Below are positions 1 to 8,120 of a stretch of 64,000 bases of DNA, piece by piece; position 1 is the first letter of the stretch, and each line of letters opens with the position of its first letter. The stretch comes from Elizabethkingia sp. YR214 (GTDB lineage: Bacteria; Bacteroidota; Bacteroidia; Flavobacteriales; Weeksellaceae). The stretch is taken from assembly GCF_003058195.1 (NCBI RefSeq), contig NZ_QBUH01000006.1:62001-126000 (forward strand). The letters run 5' to 3'. Under the pieces are notes generated by a model. It was given only the letters and a program-made list of their open reading frames with translations, did no database searches and was not told the DNA's origin. A program made the position numbers and the translations under genes.

Positions 1-356
1 TAGATTCAACTAAAATGGCAGTGGCCGATCAGCTGCGTGCATCATTTGAATTGGCAGGTCTGGATGTAGCATTCACAGGATCTTATCCGGGATGGCAGCC
101 TGACCCTAATTCTAAAATTGTATCAGTTCTTGAAAGAATTTACACTCAGAAATTTGGGGAACAACCACGTGTTGTTGCATGTCACGCAGGATTAGAATGT
201 GGTATTATTGGTGCTAATTACCCAGAAATGGAAATGGTATCTTTCGGTCCTCACATTACTGGTGCACACTCGCCGGAGGAAAAAGTAAATATAAAATCTG
301 TACAGAAGTTCTGGGGCTATCTTCAGGATATTCTGAAAGAAATTCCGACGAAATAA
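1..356 (+). CDS. pepD: Aminoacyl-histidine dipeptidase (PepD, M20C family), C-terminal fragment
   Basis: The reading frame is open from the first complete codon (position 3) and codes upstream of the first ATG at 15, so this is the 3' end of a gene that starts before the window. About 118 residues are visible. The segment with CHAGLECGIIG followed by MEMVSFGPHITGAHSPEEKVNI matches the end of the M20C cytosol non-specific dipeptidases: the His-Glu region and the late glycine-rich GAHSPEE motif that supplies a metal/substrate ligand. These zinc enzymes hydrolyse dipeptides, including Xaa-His, in the cytoplasm. A strong terminator follows directly. Confidence 0.85.
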   Translation, partial: DSTKMAVADQLRASFELAGLDVAFTGSYPGWQPDPNSKIVSVLERIYTQKFGEQPRVVACHAGLECGIIGANYPEMEMVSFGPHITGAHSPEEKVNIKSVQKFWGYLQDILKEIPTK

Positions 357-365
357 TATAAAATA

Positions 366-392
366 AAAACCCGCTTTTGGCGGGTTTTATAT
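366..392 (+). terminator. Intrinsic terminator after pepD
   Basis: A 9-bp GC-containing stem (366-374 pairing with 80-88 of the same row, i.e. 380-388) with a 5-nt loop is followed by a T-rich run. It also faces the end of the ferredoxin gene and may act on both strands. Confidence 0.75.
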
Positions 393-417
393 TTTTAAAA
401 CATAATCTGTGGATCAA

Positions 418-750
418 TTATGGTTCCGGAGCTATTTCTACTTTTAATCCCTCTATATCCATAGTAATTGGGATCTGGCAGCTTAGGCGGCTATTTTCTT
501 TTACATTTACGCCATCACTATATAACAATGACTCTTCTTCATCTCCCATTTCAGGCACCTCTGTGTCGCTTAGTTTATAACACTGACAAGATGCACACAT
601 TAGCATCCCGCCACATATTCCAAAAGTTCCTTCTTCTACAAGTTCATAGGCTCTTATGGTTTCCATAAGATTCATCGACATATCTGTAGGTGCCATAATT
701 TCATGTTCAACACCTTCTCTATCTATAATGGTTACTTTAACGTCTGACAT
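418..750 (-). CDS. [2Fe-2S] ferredoxin, adrenodoxin type
   Basis: A 110-residue soluble electron carrier. The cluster ligands are visible as CGGMLMCASC followed by a distant fourth cysteine in SRLSCQI, the C-x5-C-x2-C...C spacing of adrenodoxin/ISC-type [2Fe-2S] ferredoxins; the acidic helix around EVPEMGDEEESLL is the usual partner-docking surface. The protein is full length for the family. It is monocistronic, convergent with pepD, with a consensus promoter 20 bp upstream. The reductase at 4139-5191 is a plausible redox partner, but that is inference. Confidence 0.9.
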   Translation of the reverse strand: MSDVKVTIIDREGVEHEIMAPTDMSMNLMETIRAYELVEEGTFGICGGMLMCASCQCYKLSDTEVPEMGDEEESLLYSDGVNVKENSRLSCQIPITMDIEGLKVEIAPEP

Positions 751-770
751 AATAATTTAAATCTTATCCA

Positions 771-778
771 CAAATTTA
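771..778 (-). promoter_or_regulatory. Promoter -7 element (TAAATTTG) for the ferredoxin gene
   Basis: On the minus strand this reads TAAATTTG, a perfect match to the Bacteroidota sigma-A -7 consensus TAnnTTTG, 20 bp before the ferredoxin ATG. Confidence 0.6.
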
Positions 779-869
779 CGAAAGAAAAAAGCATACTTGT
801 CTATCAAAAAGGTAATTTAAATCAGCTACAAAGAAGCTTCTGTAAAGTATTTCTTATTAGATTTTGTTT

Positions 870-877
870 TATCTTTG
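870..877 (+). promoter_or_regulatory. Promoter -7 element (TATCTTTG) for the Cys/His-rich protein and receptor
   Basis: TATCTTTG is a perfect TAnnTTTG match ending 9 bp before the ATG at 887. It decides the start: an in-frame TTG at 875 lies inside the promoter and cannot be translated from this transcript. The leader is only a few nucleotides. Confidence 0.6.
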
Positions 878-886
878 TCCCCGACT

Positions 887-1261
887 ATGGCAATAAAAAG
901 CTATTTACTATTATTTCTGATGTTTCTGGGGGCATTTATGTACCCGGATCAGTTCTCTGCAGCTGTACCTCAGAAAATGGATTGCCATACTACTGAAAAA
1001 TCTGCAGAAAGCTGTTGTCAGCATGAAGACAATCATAATGGAAACTGTTGTGATCAAAACTCCGGACATGCCGATAAATCTTGTAAAGACAGTTGCAAAA
1101 GCTGTCAAACCTGCTCGAGCTTTGTCAATAATATTATTTTAGAACCAATAGAGACTTCTTTGCATAATTCCATTATCAAAGATTCCTCTGTTTTCTCTTA
1201 TTCATTCCCTGTTATTCCAAACAGGACATTCAATATCTGGCAACCGCCTAAACTCGTTTAG
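887..1261 (+). CDS. Small secreted Cys/His-rich protein upstream of an HMA TonB receptor
   Basis: About 124 residues starting at ATG 887. A hydrophobic N-terminal segment (SYLLLFLMFLGAFMY) looks like a signal peptide. The middle is packed with Cys and His (CCQHEDNH, CCDQN, CKDSCKSCQTC), strongly suggesting metal or thiol chemistry outside the cytoplasm. The C-terminus ends in IWQPPKLV; small proteins with a similar Trp-x-Pro-Pro-Lys end are often found just before TonB-dependent receptors in Bacteroidota. The next gene, 63 bp downstream on the same strand, is a receptor with heavy-metal-binding domains, so a shared role in copper or another soft metal is likely. I cannot assign a named family with certainty. 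Confidence 0.75.
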   Translation: MAIKSYLLLFLMFLGAFMYPDQFSAAVPQKMDCHTTEKSAESCCQHEDNHNGNCCDQNSGHADKSCKDSCKSCQTCSSFVNNIILEPIETSLHNSIIKDSSVFSYSFPVIPNRTFNIWQPPKLV

Positions 1262-1324
1262 TTTTATTTCCAGAAAGCAGCAAAAAGCTGCACTTAACCG
1301 ATTAGAACTAAATTATTTTACAGA

Positions 1325-3991
1325 ATGAAATCAATTTTAAGATCAGGACTGTTGCTCCTGAATCTATTTCTGTTTATGAACATCAATGCTCAGAGCTCTC
1401 TAAAAAAGGAAACTTATGTTGTAAAGGGAGCTTGCGAAATGTGTAAAGCCAGAATAGAAAAAGCAGCAAAAACAAAAGGTGTAAAAACTGCACAATGGAG
1501 TCCGGAAATGCAGATATTAACAGTGGAATACAACCCGGACAATACGAATACCGATGCAATCCTTCAGCATGTAGCCGATGCAGGACATGATAATGAAAAA
1601 TATACTGCAAAAGATGCAGTTTATAACAAATTACCAACATGCTGCCACTATAGCAGAGATGCTAAACCGGTTTCAGAACATACGATAGACAAAGTTTCTT
1701 TCTTTGTGAAAGGAAACTGCGATATGTGCAAAGCCCGTATAGAGAAAGCATCTAAAGATGCTGGTGCATTAAGTGCTGAATGGAATGCAGATGAACAGAA
1801 GCTTTATCTGGAGCTAGATCCAATAAAGGCGACTGCTGAAAAAGTTTTGCAGAAAGTTGCAGATGCCGGGCATGATAATGAAAAGTACAAAGCCGACGAC
1901 AAAACATACGCAAAATTGCCTGCATGCTGTCATTTCGATCGTACTACTGCATTTGGAGAAGTTAACACAAAAGTACACTCCGATAAAGTAAACACTGCTG
2001 TACAAGAAGAGGACCACCAGCAACATGATAAAGGAAAAGAAAAACAGATTGGTGGTGTTACGATTACAAAAGCTTCAGAAGCAACTGCCCTTAATAAAAA
2101 AGAAGTAGGTTTAACTTTCAATATTAATCCTAAAGAATTACTAAAGGCTGCTTGTTGTAATCTTTCCGAAAGCTTTGAAACGAATGCAACTGTAGACGTT
2201 TCATTCAGTAATGCTGTAACAGGTACCAAGCAACTTAAGATGCTGGGATTGGACCAGAAATATACCAGCCTTACCAAAGAGCAGCTTCCGGAAATACGAG
2301 GACTGGCATCAGCATACGGATTGAACTTTATACCAGGACGCTGGATTGGCGGTATCCAGTTAACAAAAGGAGGAAGTACAGTAGTTAATGGATATGAAAG
2401 TATCACAGGACAGATTAACACCGAACTTTTGAAATCTGAAAATGAAAAACCAACAACAGAACTTAATCTGTTCTCTGATTTTAACGGACGTGCAGAAGCC
2501 AATATTACCCATACTTCTCAGGTTGCTGAAAAATGGAACCAAAGTATATTATTACACGGTAACGGAACTTTTGGGGATACCGATATGAACAATGATGGTT
2601 TTCTGGATCGTCCAAAGGGAACGCAATTAAATGCTGCTTACCTGCTTAATTATAATGACCTTAGTAATAGCGGATTCGGTTCTCATTTCGGAATTAACTT
2701 TGTAAAAGATGAAAGAACAGCAGGTCAGATTGGCTACAACAAAAGACTTAACCAGGGTCAGCAAAATTTATATGGTGTAGGAATCGATATTTCCCGCTTC
2801 CAGGTATGGAATAAGACCGGCTATGTTTTCAAAGGAAAACCTTATCAAAGCTTAGGCTGGATGAATCAGTTTACTTATCACCAACAGGATAGTTTCTTCG
2901 GGTTGCGCAATTACTTTGGGAAGCAGTCTACTTTTTATTCCAACTTAATTTTTGAAAGTATTATTGGAAATACCAATCATAAATACAAGGTCGGAGCTAG
3001 CTTTTTATTGGATGATTACAATGAAGATTATCTGACGGCTAATTACAAAAGACAGGAGACTGTTCCCGGCTTCTTTGCAGAATATACCTTAACAGGAGCT
3101 AAATATGTTTTGGTAGCAGGTGCGCGTGTAGACTTTCATAATCTGGCAGGCACTCAGTTCACTCCACGGCTTAATTTCAAATACGATATCACTCCTAAAA
3201 CTATTCTGAGACTATCTGCCGGCAGAGGGTTCAGAACAGCCAATATTTTTGCGGAAAGCCAGCAATATTTCGCATCCAACAGAAGTATTGAGATTTTATC
3301 CAATAATGGAAATATCTATGGATTAAAACCCGAAATTGCATGGAACTACGGATTGAGTCTACAACAGGAATTCAGAATTTTCAATAAAAAATCTACAATC
3401 ATAGCCGATGTTTTCAGAACGGATTTCCAAAATCAGGTGATTACAGATCTGGACCAGTATACCAATAAGATTCTGTTTTATAATCTGGAAGGAAAATCTT
3501 TTGCTAATAGTGTACAAGTACAATGGGATCTTACTCCTGCCAAAAATCTGGATCTGAGATTGGCTTACAAATATTACAATGTAGAAACCGATTATCTTTC
3601 CGGAAGAAGAAAGGCTCCCTTCATGGCAAAGCACAGAGGCTTCTTCAATGCCGCTTATGCTACTAATAAAAATGATAAAGGCGGCTTCTGGAGCTTCGAT
3701 GCTACACTAAACTGGATCGGAAAACAAAGGATTCCTTTTACACAGAGTAATCCACAAGAATTCAGGCTTCCGGATTATTCCAATGCATATACAACTTTAA
3801 ATACCCAAATTTCGAAAAACCTGAATGAAAAGGTAAGAATATATGCCGGTGGTGAAAACCTAACTAATTACAAGCAGAAAAACGCTATTCTGGATGCTAA
3901 AAATCCTTTTGGTAATTACTTCGATGGCGGAATGGTTTACGCACCAATTATGGGCGCCAACTTCTATATAGGTTTAGACCTTAAGTTTTAA
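1325..3991 (+). CDS. TonB-dependent receptor with two N-terminal heavy-metal-associated (HMA) domains
   Basis: 888 residues. Signal peptide about 1-22 (ends INAQ). HMA domain 1 about 28-95 with CEMC (C37, C40); HMA domain 2 about 123-190 with CDMC (C132, C135). Each HMA module is followed by an extra Cys-Cys-His (C106/C107/H108 and C201/C202/H203) after a shared HDNEKY...YxKLPxCCH tail, so the ~95-residue unit is duplicated. After a charged linker comes a plug domain (begins near PKELLKAACCNLSESFETN, through TGQINTELLK) and an outer-membrane beta-barrel ending in aromatic GLDLKF. It probably imports or senses copper or a related metal in the outer membrane. The HMA pair occupies the place where most Bacteroidota receptors carry a carboxypeptidase-like domain. 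Confidence 0.9.
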   Translation: MKSILRSGLLLLNLFLFMNINAQSSLKKETYVVKGACEMCKARIEKAAKTKGVKTAQWSPEMQILTVEYNPDNTNTDAILQHVADAGHDNEKYTAKDAVYNKLPTCCHYSRDAKPVSEHTIDKVSFFVKGNCDMCKARIEKASKDAGALSAEWNADEQKLYLELDPIKATAEKVLQKVADAGHDNEKYKADDKTYAKLPACCHFDRTTAFGEVNTKVHSDKVNTAVQEEDHQQHDKGKEKQIGGVTITKASEATALNKKEVGLTFNINPKELLKAACCNLSESFETNATVDVSFSNAVTGTKQLKMLGLDQKYTSLTKEQLPEIRGLASAYGLNFIPGRWIGGIQLTKGGSTVVNGYESITGQINTELLKSENEKPTTELNLFSDFNGRAEANITHTSQVAEKWNQSILLHGNGTFGDTDMNNDGFLDRPKGTQLNAAYLLNYNDLSNSGFGSHFGINFVKDERTAGQIGYNKRLNQGQQNLYGVGIDISRFQVWNKTGYVFKGKPYQSLGWMNQFTYHQQDSFFGLRNYFGKQSTFYSNLIFESIIGNTNHKYKVGASFLLDDYNEDYLTANYKRQETVPGFFAEYTLTGAKYVLVAGARVDFHNLAGTQFTPRLNFKYDITPKTILRLSAGRGFRTANIFAESQQYFASNRSIEILSNNGNIYGLKPEIAWNYGLSLQQEFRIFNKKSTIIADVFRTDFQNQVITDLDQYTNKILFYNLEGKSFANSVQVQWDLTPAKNLDLRLAYKYYNVETDYLSGRRKAPFMAKHRGFFNAAYATNKNDKGGFWSFDATLNWIGKQRIPFTQSNPQEFRLPDYSNAYTTLNTQISKNLNEKVRIYAGGENLTNYKQKNAILDAKNPFGNYFDGGMVYAPIMGANFYIGLDLKF

Positions 3992-4029
3992 TTATTTTTC
4001 TCTTAATATAGCCTCAGGTTATTTTTCTA

Positions 4030-4064
4030 AGAGAGCCTTCTGTTCAGAGGGCTCTCTATTTTTT
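4030..4064 (+). terminator. Intrinsic terminator after the TonB-dependent receptor
   Basis: An 8-bp stem (AGAGAGCC/GGCTCTCT) with a 12-nt loop is followed by ATTTTTTAAT. Confidence 0.75.
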
Positions 4065-4086
4065 AATCATCTTTAATCTGTATAAC

Positions 4087-4116
4087 AAGAAGCGCCCGGA
4101 AAACCGGGCGCTTCTT
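4087..4116 (-). terminator. Strong stem-loop at the end of the ferredoxin-NADP reductase gene
   Basis: A perfect 13-bp GC-rich stem with an A4 loop lies 23 bp past the reductase stop. The T-run is weak on both strands, so it may act as a terminator or as a 3' stabilising hairpin. Confidence 0.55.
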
Positions 4117-4138
4117 CAACTATATATGTAAATATCAA

Positions 4139-5191
4139 TTAGTCAATTGACTTCACTACTGCTTTTTCAGCTTCTTTTCTGGTACCGTCAAATCCATCTA
4201 CCCCACTCACTGTTGTATATTTCAGTACGAATTTTTTCCCCGGATTTAAACGGTTATAAATCCCCTGACACATTAGAGTAGCTTCGTGGAAACCACAAAG
4301 GATTAACTTCATTTTACCTGGGTAAGTGTTGATATCCCCAATTGCATAGATACCCTCTACATTCGTTTGATAATCCAATGCATTGTTTACTTTAATAGAA
4401 TTCTTCTCTATCTCAAGTCCCCAATCAGCAATAGGTCCTAATTTAGGTGTCAAACCAAATAATGGAATCAGATAATCTGTTTCAATAGAAGAACGCTCAC
4501 CGTCTTTTTCAATCTCGATTCCTGAAAGTGTTCCGTTCCCTTGCAAACCTACTACTTCAGCAGGAGTAATAAGATTAATCTTACCTTCTTTCTTCAGCTT
4601 TTGTACTTTTTCTACAGAATCCAATGCACCACGGAATTCATTTCTTCTGTGGATTAAGGTAACATCAGAAGCTACTTTTGACAAGAAAATAGACCAGTCC
4701 AACGCTGAATCCCCTCCACCAGCGATAACAATTTTTTTATCTCTGTACATTTCAGGGTTTCTCACAAAGTATTCTACTCCTTTTTCTTCAAAAGCTTCGA
4801 TATTATCAATTTGTGGCTTTCTCGGCTCAAAACTTCCTAAACCACCGGCGATAGCAATTGCCTTACCTTTTATCTTAGTCCCTCTACTGGTTTCAACGAT
4901 AAAATGGCCGTCTTCAGTTTTTTCATAAGACACCGCAGTTTCACTTAAAGAGAAACCTGGTTCAAACTGCTTAATCTGCTCCATAAGATTATTAACCAAA
5001 ACCCCCGCATCTACCGAAGGAAATCCCGGAATGTCAAAGATTGGTTTCTTAGGGTATAATTCAGCCAACTGACCTCCTGGTTGTGGCAAAGCATCTATAA
5101 TATGGCATCTTAGCTTAAGTAATCCTGCCTCGAAAACGGCAAATAGTCCTGTAGGACCTGCTCCTATAATAATGATATCAGTTTCAATCAT
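4139..5191 (-). CDS. Ferredoxin--NADP(+) reductase, thioredoxin-reductase-like type
   Basis: 350 residues. The N-terminal FAD site is GAGPTG (residues 10-15), followed by the PQPGGQLAELYP stretch typical of the family; the NADPH site is IAGGGDSALDW (about 157-167); the second FAD contact is YAIGDINTYPGK near the C-terminus. There is no CxxC redox pair, which separates it from true thioredoxin reductase and matches type-2 FNRs such as YumC. It moves electrons between NADPH and ferredoxin (or flavodoxin) in the cytoplasm. It is monocistronic. Confidence 0.9.
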   Translation of the reverse strand: MIETDIIIIGAGPTGLFAVFEAGLLKLRCHIIDALPQPGGQLAELYPKKPIFDIPGFPSVDAGVLVNNLMEQIKQFEPGFSLSETAVSYEKTEDGHFIVETSRGTKIKGKAIAIAGGLGSFEPRKPQIDNIEAFEEKGVEYFVRNPEMYRDKKIVIAGGGDSALDWSIFLSKVASDVTLIHRRNEFRGALDSVEKVQKLKKEGKINLITPAEVVGLQGNGTLSGIEIEKDGERSSIETDYLIPLFGLTPKLGPIADWGLEIEKNSIKVNNALDYQTNVEGIYAIGDINTYPGKMKLILCGFHEATLMCQGIYNRLNPGKKFVLKYTTVSGVDGFDGTRKEAEKAVVKSID

Positions 5192-5376
5192 ATCGCTCAG
5201 TTATTATTTAGAAAAAACAAAGATAGGAATACCATTGCAAATAGCCTGATTGGTTTTCATGATGTTCGTCATTGAATTCATAAAACATTAATAATTTTTT
5301 CATCGCAAATACCGATGAAATTTGTACTTTAGGCTTTGGCAAAGTTTTTGAAAATATATAGCCATAAAAATTGTGT

Positions 5377-6141
5377 ATGAGGAATTTTTTTACAGCAATA
5401 TTTGTATTTAGTATCGTATTTATAAATGCTCAGTTCGACAGTGTCAATTCAGGGGAAATATTAAAATATCGTATCCATTACGGTTTTCTCAATGCGGGGT
5501 TTGCAACACTCTCCACCAAGAAAACTACATATAATGGTGCGCCACATCTATACGTAAGAGGCGAAGGAAGAAGTTCTGGGGCTGTACGTGCATTTTTTAA
5601 AGTGGATGATATCTATGAAAGTTACATCAATCTAAGAACTGACCAACCAAGTTTCTATGTAAGAAATGTAAGCGAAGGAAGTTACCGCAAAAATCTGGCT
5701 TCTACATTCAATCATAGTAATCATACTGTAAGCCTGCATGACAGAATCAAAAATGAGACCCGTAACTTTAATGTAAATAATGATATACAGGATATGCTGT
5801 CATCGTTCTATTACCTGCGCACACTGAGTACCGACCAACTAAAAGTTGGCAGCTCTGTAAAGCTGAACGTATGGATCGATGATGAAATCTATCCTTTTAT
5901 GCTAAAAGTTGTTGGTACTGAAATGATGAGCACAAAGTTTGGAAGAATCAACTGTCTGAAAATTATCCCTTCAGTAATGAGCGGACGTGTTTTCAAGGCT
6001 AAAGAAGGGGTAACGATGTGGGTAACAAATGATGCCAATCATATTCCAATCCAAATGAAAGCCGAACTGGCAGTTGGATCTCTAAAGGCTGATCTTATAG
6101 AGTATTCTAATGTAAAGAATCCGCTACGTTTTGCTAAGTAA
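5377..6141 (+). CDS. DUF3108 domain-containing secreted protein
   Basis: 254 residues from ATG 5377; a TTG two codons upstream is less likely. Signal peptide MRNFFTAIFVFSIVFINAQ. The body, starting near GEILKYRIHYGFLNAGFATL, with IQDMLSSFYYLRT in the middle and MTVW-like GVTMWVTNDANHIPIQMKAEL near the end, fits DUF3108, a family of exported beta-rich proteins of unknown function. It is monocistronic between a divergent reductase gene and a terminator. No enzymatic motif is visible. Confidence 0.85.
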   Translation: MRNFFTAIFVFSIVFINAQFDSVNSGEILKYRIHYGFLNAGFATLSTKKTTYNGAPHLYVRGEGRSSGAVRAFFKVDDIYESYINLRTDQPSFYVRNVSEGSYRKNLASTFNHSNHTVSLHDRIKNETRNFNVNNDIQDMLSSFYYLRTLSTDQLKVGSSVKLNVWIDDEIYPFMLKVVGTEMMSTKFGRINCLKIIPSVMSGRVFKAKEGVTMWVTNDANHIPIQMKAELAVGSLKADLIEYSNVKNPLRFAK

Positions 6142-6204
6142 CCAACTATTCTGGTTGATCATAATCAGATAAAAAATATTTTAACCTTTGTGGTTATCAA
6201 AATA

Positions 6205-6236
6205 AAATGGCCGGAAATATCCGGCCATTTATTATT
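6205..6236 (-). terminator. Bidirectional terminator between the DUF3108 gene and pheS
   Basis: A 10-bp stem (AAATGGCCGG/CCGGCCATTT) with a 6-nt loop. T-rich flanks on both strands allow it to serve both convergent genes. Confidence 0.75.
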
Positions 6237-6258
6237 TTATATCAGAATAATCTGAATA

Positions 6259-7269
6259 TTACAAATGTTTGAACTGCTCCAACATACGTACGTCATTCTC
6301 AAAGAACATACGGATATCTGACATTTGGTAAAGCAACATTACGATACGCTCGATTCCCATACCAAAAGCAAATCCACTGTATTCATCAGGATTAATGTTT
6401 ACATTTTTCAGAACAGCAGGGTCTACCATTCCACAACCCATAATTTCTAACCAACCTGTACCTTTAGTAATTCTGTAATCGGTTTCAGAATTTAGTCCCC
6501 AGTATACATCTACCTCAGCACTTGGCTCAGTAAATGGAAAATAAGAAGGACGCATTCTGATCTGAGATTTACCAAATAATTCTGTAGTAAAGTACTGAAT
6601 TGTTTGTTTAAGATCTGCAAATGATACATTCTTGTCTATATACAAACCTTCTATCTGATGGAATATACAGTGTGAACGGGATGAAATAGCTTCGTTACGG
6701 AAAACTCTTCCCGGCGACAAAATTCTCATCGGAGGTTCGTTGTTTTCCATATATCTGATCTGTACAGAAGAAGTATGCGTTCTTAAAAGAATATCCGGAT
6801 CTTTCTCAATAAAGAAAGTATCTTGCATATCTCTTGCCGGATGATATTCCGGTAAGTTCAATGCGGTAAAATTATGCCAGTCATCTTCAATCTCTGGTCC
6901 GTCTGCTACAGCAAAACCAATAGATTTAAAGATTTCAATAATTCTGTTCTTAACCAGATTAATAGGATGTCTGCTTCCTAACTCTTCAGGAAATCCAGGT
7001 TTTGTAAGGTCTATCTTCTCAGTAGTCGTTTCTTCAGAAATACCTGCTTTCAGATCTTCAATCTTAGTATTTACAGCCTGCTTCAGGGTATTAATTTTCT
7101 GTCCGAATTCTTTTTTCTGTTCATTCGGAACATCTTTAAACTTCTCAAAAAGCTCTGTTACACTTCCTTTCTTACCAATAAAGGCAATACGGAACTTCTC
7201 GATTTCTTCTTTATTTTTGGTATGAAATTGTTGTACCTGACCCAGTAATTCTTCTATTTTCTCTAGCAT
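6259..7269 (-). CDS. pheS: Phenylalanine--tRNA ligase alpha subunit
   Basis: 336 residues when started at ATG 7269 ([11 protein letters not shown]), the standard start; a longer frame back to 7344 runs through the promoter and is rejected. It has the N-terminal coiled-coil arm (residues 1-85), class II motif 2 ([19 protein letters not shown]), and motif 3 ([17 protein letters not shown]). PheS pairs with PheT in an alpha2-beta2 enzyme that charges tRNA-Phe; pheT is not adjacent here, which is common in Bacteroidota. Confidence 0.96.
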   Translation of the reverse strand: MLEKIEELLGQVQQFHTKNKEEIEKFRIAFIGKKGSVTELFEKFKDVPNEQKKEFGQKINTLKQAVNTKIEDLKAGISEETTTEKIDLTKPGFPEELGSRHPINLVKNRIIEIFKSIGFAVADGPEIEDDWHNFTALNLPEYHPARDMQDTFFIEKDPDILLRTHTSSVQIRYMENNEPPMRILSPGRVFRNEAISSRSHCIFHQIEGLYIDKNVSFADLKQTIQYFTTELFGKSQIRMRPSYFPFTEPSAEVDVYWGLNSETDYRITKGTGWLEIMGCGMVDPAVLKNVNINPDEYSGFAFGMGIERIVMLLYQMSDIRMFFENDVRMLEQFKHL

Positions 7270-7287
7270 CTTATAAAAATTGCAGCA

Positions 7288-7295
7288 CAAATTTA
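7288..7295 (-). promoter_or_regulatory. Promoter -7 element (TAAATTTG) for pheS
   Basis: Minus-strand TAAATTTG, 18 bp before ATG 7269. It supports the short pheS start over the longer frame. Confidence 0.6.
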
Positions 7296-7377
7296 AGGTT
7301 TTTATCGGACTTTTATAAAAAAGAAAATCCACTCTTGTTTCCAAAAGCAGATTTTCTCCATCACATATTACTTAAAA

Positions 7378-8037
7378 CTATCTCTTTTCTAATGCTTTTA
7401 CGTTAATCTGCAAACTTACTTCATCTTTAATAACACCATTGCTGGCAGGAGAAGTAAAGTTAACACCAAAGTCACGTCTGTTGATGTCTTTTTTCTCAGA
7501 TTTAATCGTCGCTACACCATCTTTCACCACTACATTGGTATTAAAGCTTATTGGCTTAGATACTCCTTTTAATGTAAGGTTTCCGTCGATAAGTGTATTA
7601 TAATCTCCGGTTTCATTCGGAGTAACTTTAGTAATCTCGAAAGATGCTGTAGGGAATTTCTCTACTTCAAAGAAATCACCACTCTTAAGGTGGCCATCAA
7701 GCTTTGCCTGGTTTTCTTTGTCATCTTTTAAATCTTCAGAAGTTAAGGTATTCATGGATGCTACAAAATTACCGGATTCCAGTTTACCGTCTTTCACAGT
7801 AACTTCGCCACTTTCAAACTTAATAGTCCCGAAATGAGAAGTATTATCTGATTTAAAAATCTTATAACCTGTCCATTCGATTTTACTATTTAGTGTATCA
7901 ACTGCGAAAACGGCTCCGTCTTTAGTTGTAGTTACTGCACCGGACTCACTTGTTACTGGTTTATCTTTCCCGCAGGAAATAACCAGAACAGTTCCCATAA
8001 GAGCCAACGCAGACACCCATAAAAATCTTTTTTTCAT
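7378..8037 (-). CDS. YceI-family lipoprotein
   Basis: 219 residues. Lipoprotein signal peptide with lipobox LVISC (Cys22), then an Asp/Ser/Thr-rich tether and a YceI domain (about 45-217) starting at FAVDTLNSKIEWTGYKIF and ending in VSLQINVKAL. YceI folds are lipocalin-like barrels that bind long isoprenoid or fatty-acid-like molecules; the family is often stress- or pH-induced. It is anchored in the cell envelope. It is monocistronic and divergent from the ABC ATPase gene. Confidence 0.92.
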   Translation of the reverse strand: MKKRFLWVSALALMGTVLVISCGKDKPVTSESGAVTTTKDGAVFAVDTLNSKIEWTGYKIFKSDNTSHFGTIKFESGEVTVKDGKLESGNFVASMNTLTSEDLKDDKENQAKLDGHLKSGDFFEVEKFPTASFEITKVTPNETGDYNTLIDGNLTLKGVSKPISFNTNVVVKDGVATIKSEKKDINRRDFGVNFTSPASNGVIKDEVSLQINVKALEKR

Positions 8038-8108
8038 TATTTTGTAATTTATTTTAACAATTAGTTTCGTAAATTTAATAAAAAAATACTAATAAACCTA
8101 CAAAACAT

Positions 8109-8116
8109 TATTTTTG
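8109..8116 (+). promoter_or_regulatory. Promoter -7 element (TATTTTTG) four bases before an ATG
   Basis: TATTTTTG matches the consensus exactly and ends only 4 bp before the ABC ATPase start at 8121. Transcription is expected to begin at or next to the A of the ATG, predicting a leaderless or near-leaderless mRNA. Confidence 0.6.
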
Positions 8117-8120
8117 CAAA

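Noticed and set aside
1930-2502. 190-codon minus-strand ORF opposite the TonB receptor
   Set aside because: A shadow of the strongly supported receptor; no motifs or upstream signals.
4087-4116. Palindromic hairpin as a protein-binding operator
   Set aside because: Its position just past the reductase stop and its compact tetraloop fit a transcript-end structure better.
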